From contig NZ_LMEC01000021.1 in NCBI RefSeq assembly GCF_001425265.1, positions 310,001-374,000 of the forward strand: 64,000 bases of DNA. The letters run 5' to 3'. The notes under the pieces were generated by a model, which saw nothing but the letters and a program-made list of their open reading frames with translations, was not told the origin of the DNA and ran no database searches. Shown here one piece after another: positions 62,908-64,000 of the stretch. Position numbers and translations under genes: made by a program. The stretch is from Massilia sp. Root418. GTDB taxonomy: Bacteria; Pseudomonadota; Gammaproteobacteria; Burkholderiales; Burkholderiaceae_D. Each line of letters opens with the position of its first letter. Positions within the stretch are counted from its first letter, which is position 1.

Positions 62908-64000
62908 ATGAGTGAACTGCGCGTTAACGGCGACCGTCTGTGGGCATCGCTGATGGAACTGGCCAAGATCGGCGCCACGGAAAAGGGCGGCGTCAAGCGC
63001 CTCACCCTGACGGACCTGGACAAGCAAGGCCGCGACCTGGTGGTCGGCTGGGCCAGGGAAGCCGGCATGAGCATCACCATCGACCAGATCGGCAATGTCT
63101 TCATGCGCCGCAGCGGCACCAACAACGCGCTGCCACCCATCATGACCGGCAGCCATATCGACACCCAGCCCACCGGCGGCAAATTCGACGGCAATTACGG
63201 CGTGCTGGCCGGCATAGAAGTGGTGCGCACGCTGAACGATCACGGCATCCGCACCGAAGCGCCTATCGAGGTGGCGTTCTGGACCAACGAGGAAGGCTCG
63301 CGCTTCGTGCCCGTGATGATGGGTTCCGGCGTGTTCTGCGGCGCTTTCACGCTGGAACACGCCTACGCCGCCCGGGACACCGAGGGCAAGACCGTGGGCG
63401 AAGAGCTGGAGCGCATTGGCTACAAGGGCGAGCAGGTGCCCGGCGAGCATCCCATCGGCGCCTATTTTGAAACCCACATCGAGCAGGGCCCGGTGCTGGA
63501 GGACGAGGACAAGGTTATCGGCGTGGTGCCGGCCGTGATGGGACTGTCCTGGTACGACTGCACCGTCACCGGCATGGAGGCGCATGCCGGCCCCACGCCC
63601 ATGCACCTGCGCAAGGACGCCATGCAGGTGTCGACCCGCATCATCCAGGAGGTGGTGTCGATAGCGAACCGCTATCCGCCTTACGGCCGGGGCACCGTTG
63701 GCATGTTGCAGGTTTTTCCCAATAGCCGCAACGTTATCCCCGGCGAGGTGAAATTCAGCATAGACTTGCGTAACGTGAACGACGAACTGCTCAACACCAT
63801 GCACGAGGAAATGCTGGCCTTCATCGACAAGACGCGCTGCGAAACGGGCCTCGGCATCAAGATCGAGCGGGTGTCCTATTATCCGCCGTGCCCCTTCCAC
63901 CCGGACTGCGTGGACGCGGTGCGCAGCGCCACGGCCAAGCTGGGCTACTCCACCATGGACGTGGTGTCCGGCGCCGGGCACGACGCCATCTACGCGGCGC
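62908..64000 (+). CDS. N-carbamoyl-beta-alanine amidohydrolase, 3' truncated by window end
   Basis: 364 residues visible and open at the right edge; AAGGAGAT precedes the ATG. M20-family amidase of the allantoate/ureidopropionase group: GSHIDTQPTGGKFDGNYG (metal His/Asp), FWTNEEGSRF, FETHIEQGPVLE, GMEAHAGPTPMHLRKDAM and GAGHDA at the edge. It releases beta-alanine or 3-aminoisobutyrate with CO2 and ammonia, the last step before the transaminase at 53 kb. Symbols used elsewhere include hyuC, amaB and pydC; sequence alone does not choose between them. Confidence 0.93.
   Translation, partial: MSELRVNGDRLWASLMELAKIGATEKGGVKRLTLTDLDKQGRDLVVGWAREAGMSITIDQIGNVFMRRSGTNNALPPIMTGSHIDTQPTGGKFDGNYGVLAGIEVVRTLNDHGIRTEAPIEVAFWTNEEGSRFVPVMMGSGVFCGAFTLEHAYAARDTEGKTVGEELERIGYKGEQVPGEHPIGAYFETHIEQGPVLEDEDKVIGVVPAVMGLSWYDCTVTGMEAHAGPTPMHLRKDAMQVSTRIIQEVVSIANRYPPYGRGTVGMLQVFPNSRNVIPGEVKFSIDLRNVNDELLNTMHEEMLAFIDKTRCETGLGIKIERVSYYPPCPFHPDCVDAVRSATAKLGYSTMDVVSGAGHDAIYAA

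Overview
The window is very GC-rich and almost fully coding. It looks like a chromosomal segment of a betaproteobacterium of the Oxalobacteraceae type (Massilia/Duganella-like). This is inferred from the gene families: a TonB-dependent receptor, a PEP-CTERM protein, a DUF4347/DUF4214 giant exoprotein, an NCS1 permease with a reductive pyrimidine pathway, and dispersed GGCGGGTTA palindromes. I saw no tRNA, rRNA, CRISPR array, insertion sequence or prophage.

Layout. Positions 1-7.4 kb: a secreted multi-domain protein cluster (a 5'-truncated protein, a small periplasmic protein, a 1214-residue TSP3/LVIVD/nidogen-like protein) that ends in a two-CXXCH di-heme cytochrome. 7.4-12.2 kb: housekeeping and accessory genes (PEP-mutase family, DeoR regulator, NudK-like Nudix, VOC protein, small membrane protein, GRDP-like Gly/Cys-tailed protein, DUF1569, YdhR-like). 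12.3-19.8 kb: a BMP-family nucleoside-type ABC importer on the minus strand, divergent from a TonB-dependent receptor. 19.9-23.0 kb: LysR regulator, Old Yellow Enzyme and two tandem NTF2-like proteins. 23.0-25.4 kb: a 5-oxoproline module (DUF969, DUF979, Pcp). 25.6-33.9 kb: an exported tail-collar protein, a Sel1-repeat protein and a 2091-residue giant exoprotein.

33.9-45.8 kb: nucleoside catabolism. A psuK-psuG-LysR operon is divergent from pnp-deoB-deoC-ALDH16-deoA-cdd-deaminase. 45.8-50.6 kb: SnoaL and VOC proteins, a LytS/LytTR two-component system, a GNAT enzyme and a PEP-CTERM protein. 50.6-64.0 kb: a complete reductive pyrimidine degradation cluster (RutR-like and MocR regulators, omega-amino acid transaminase, alanine dehydrogenase, MmsA, PreT/PreA, NCS1 permease, dihydropyrimidinase, ureidopropionase cut by the window end).

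Together these encode a route from outer-membrane and inner-membrane nucleoside uptake, through base/sugar cleavage, to pentose-phosphate, acetyl-CoA and propionyl-CoA level intermediates. The most notable new observation is a gapless 71-bp element (51/71 identical, 18-bp identical core). It lies both upstream of the TonB receptor and in the psuK/pnp divergent region, at almost the same distance from a candidate -10 box in each. It links the receptor to the nucleoside genes. The psuK promoter is also overlapped by two 13-bp direct repeats one helical phase apart, and the DeoR/NudK divergent region has an unrelated repeat pair with the same 20-bp spacing.
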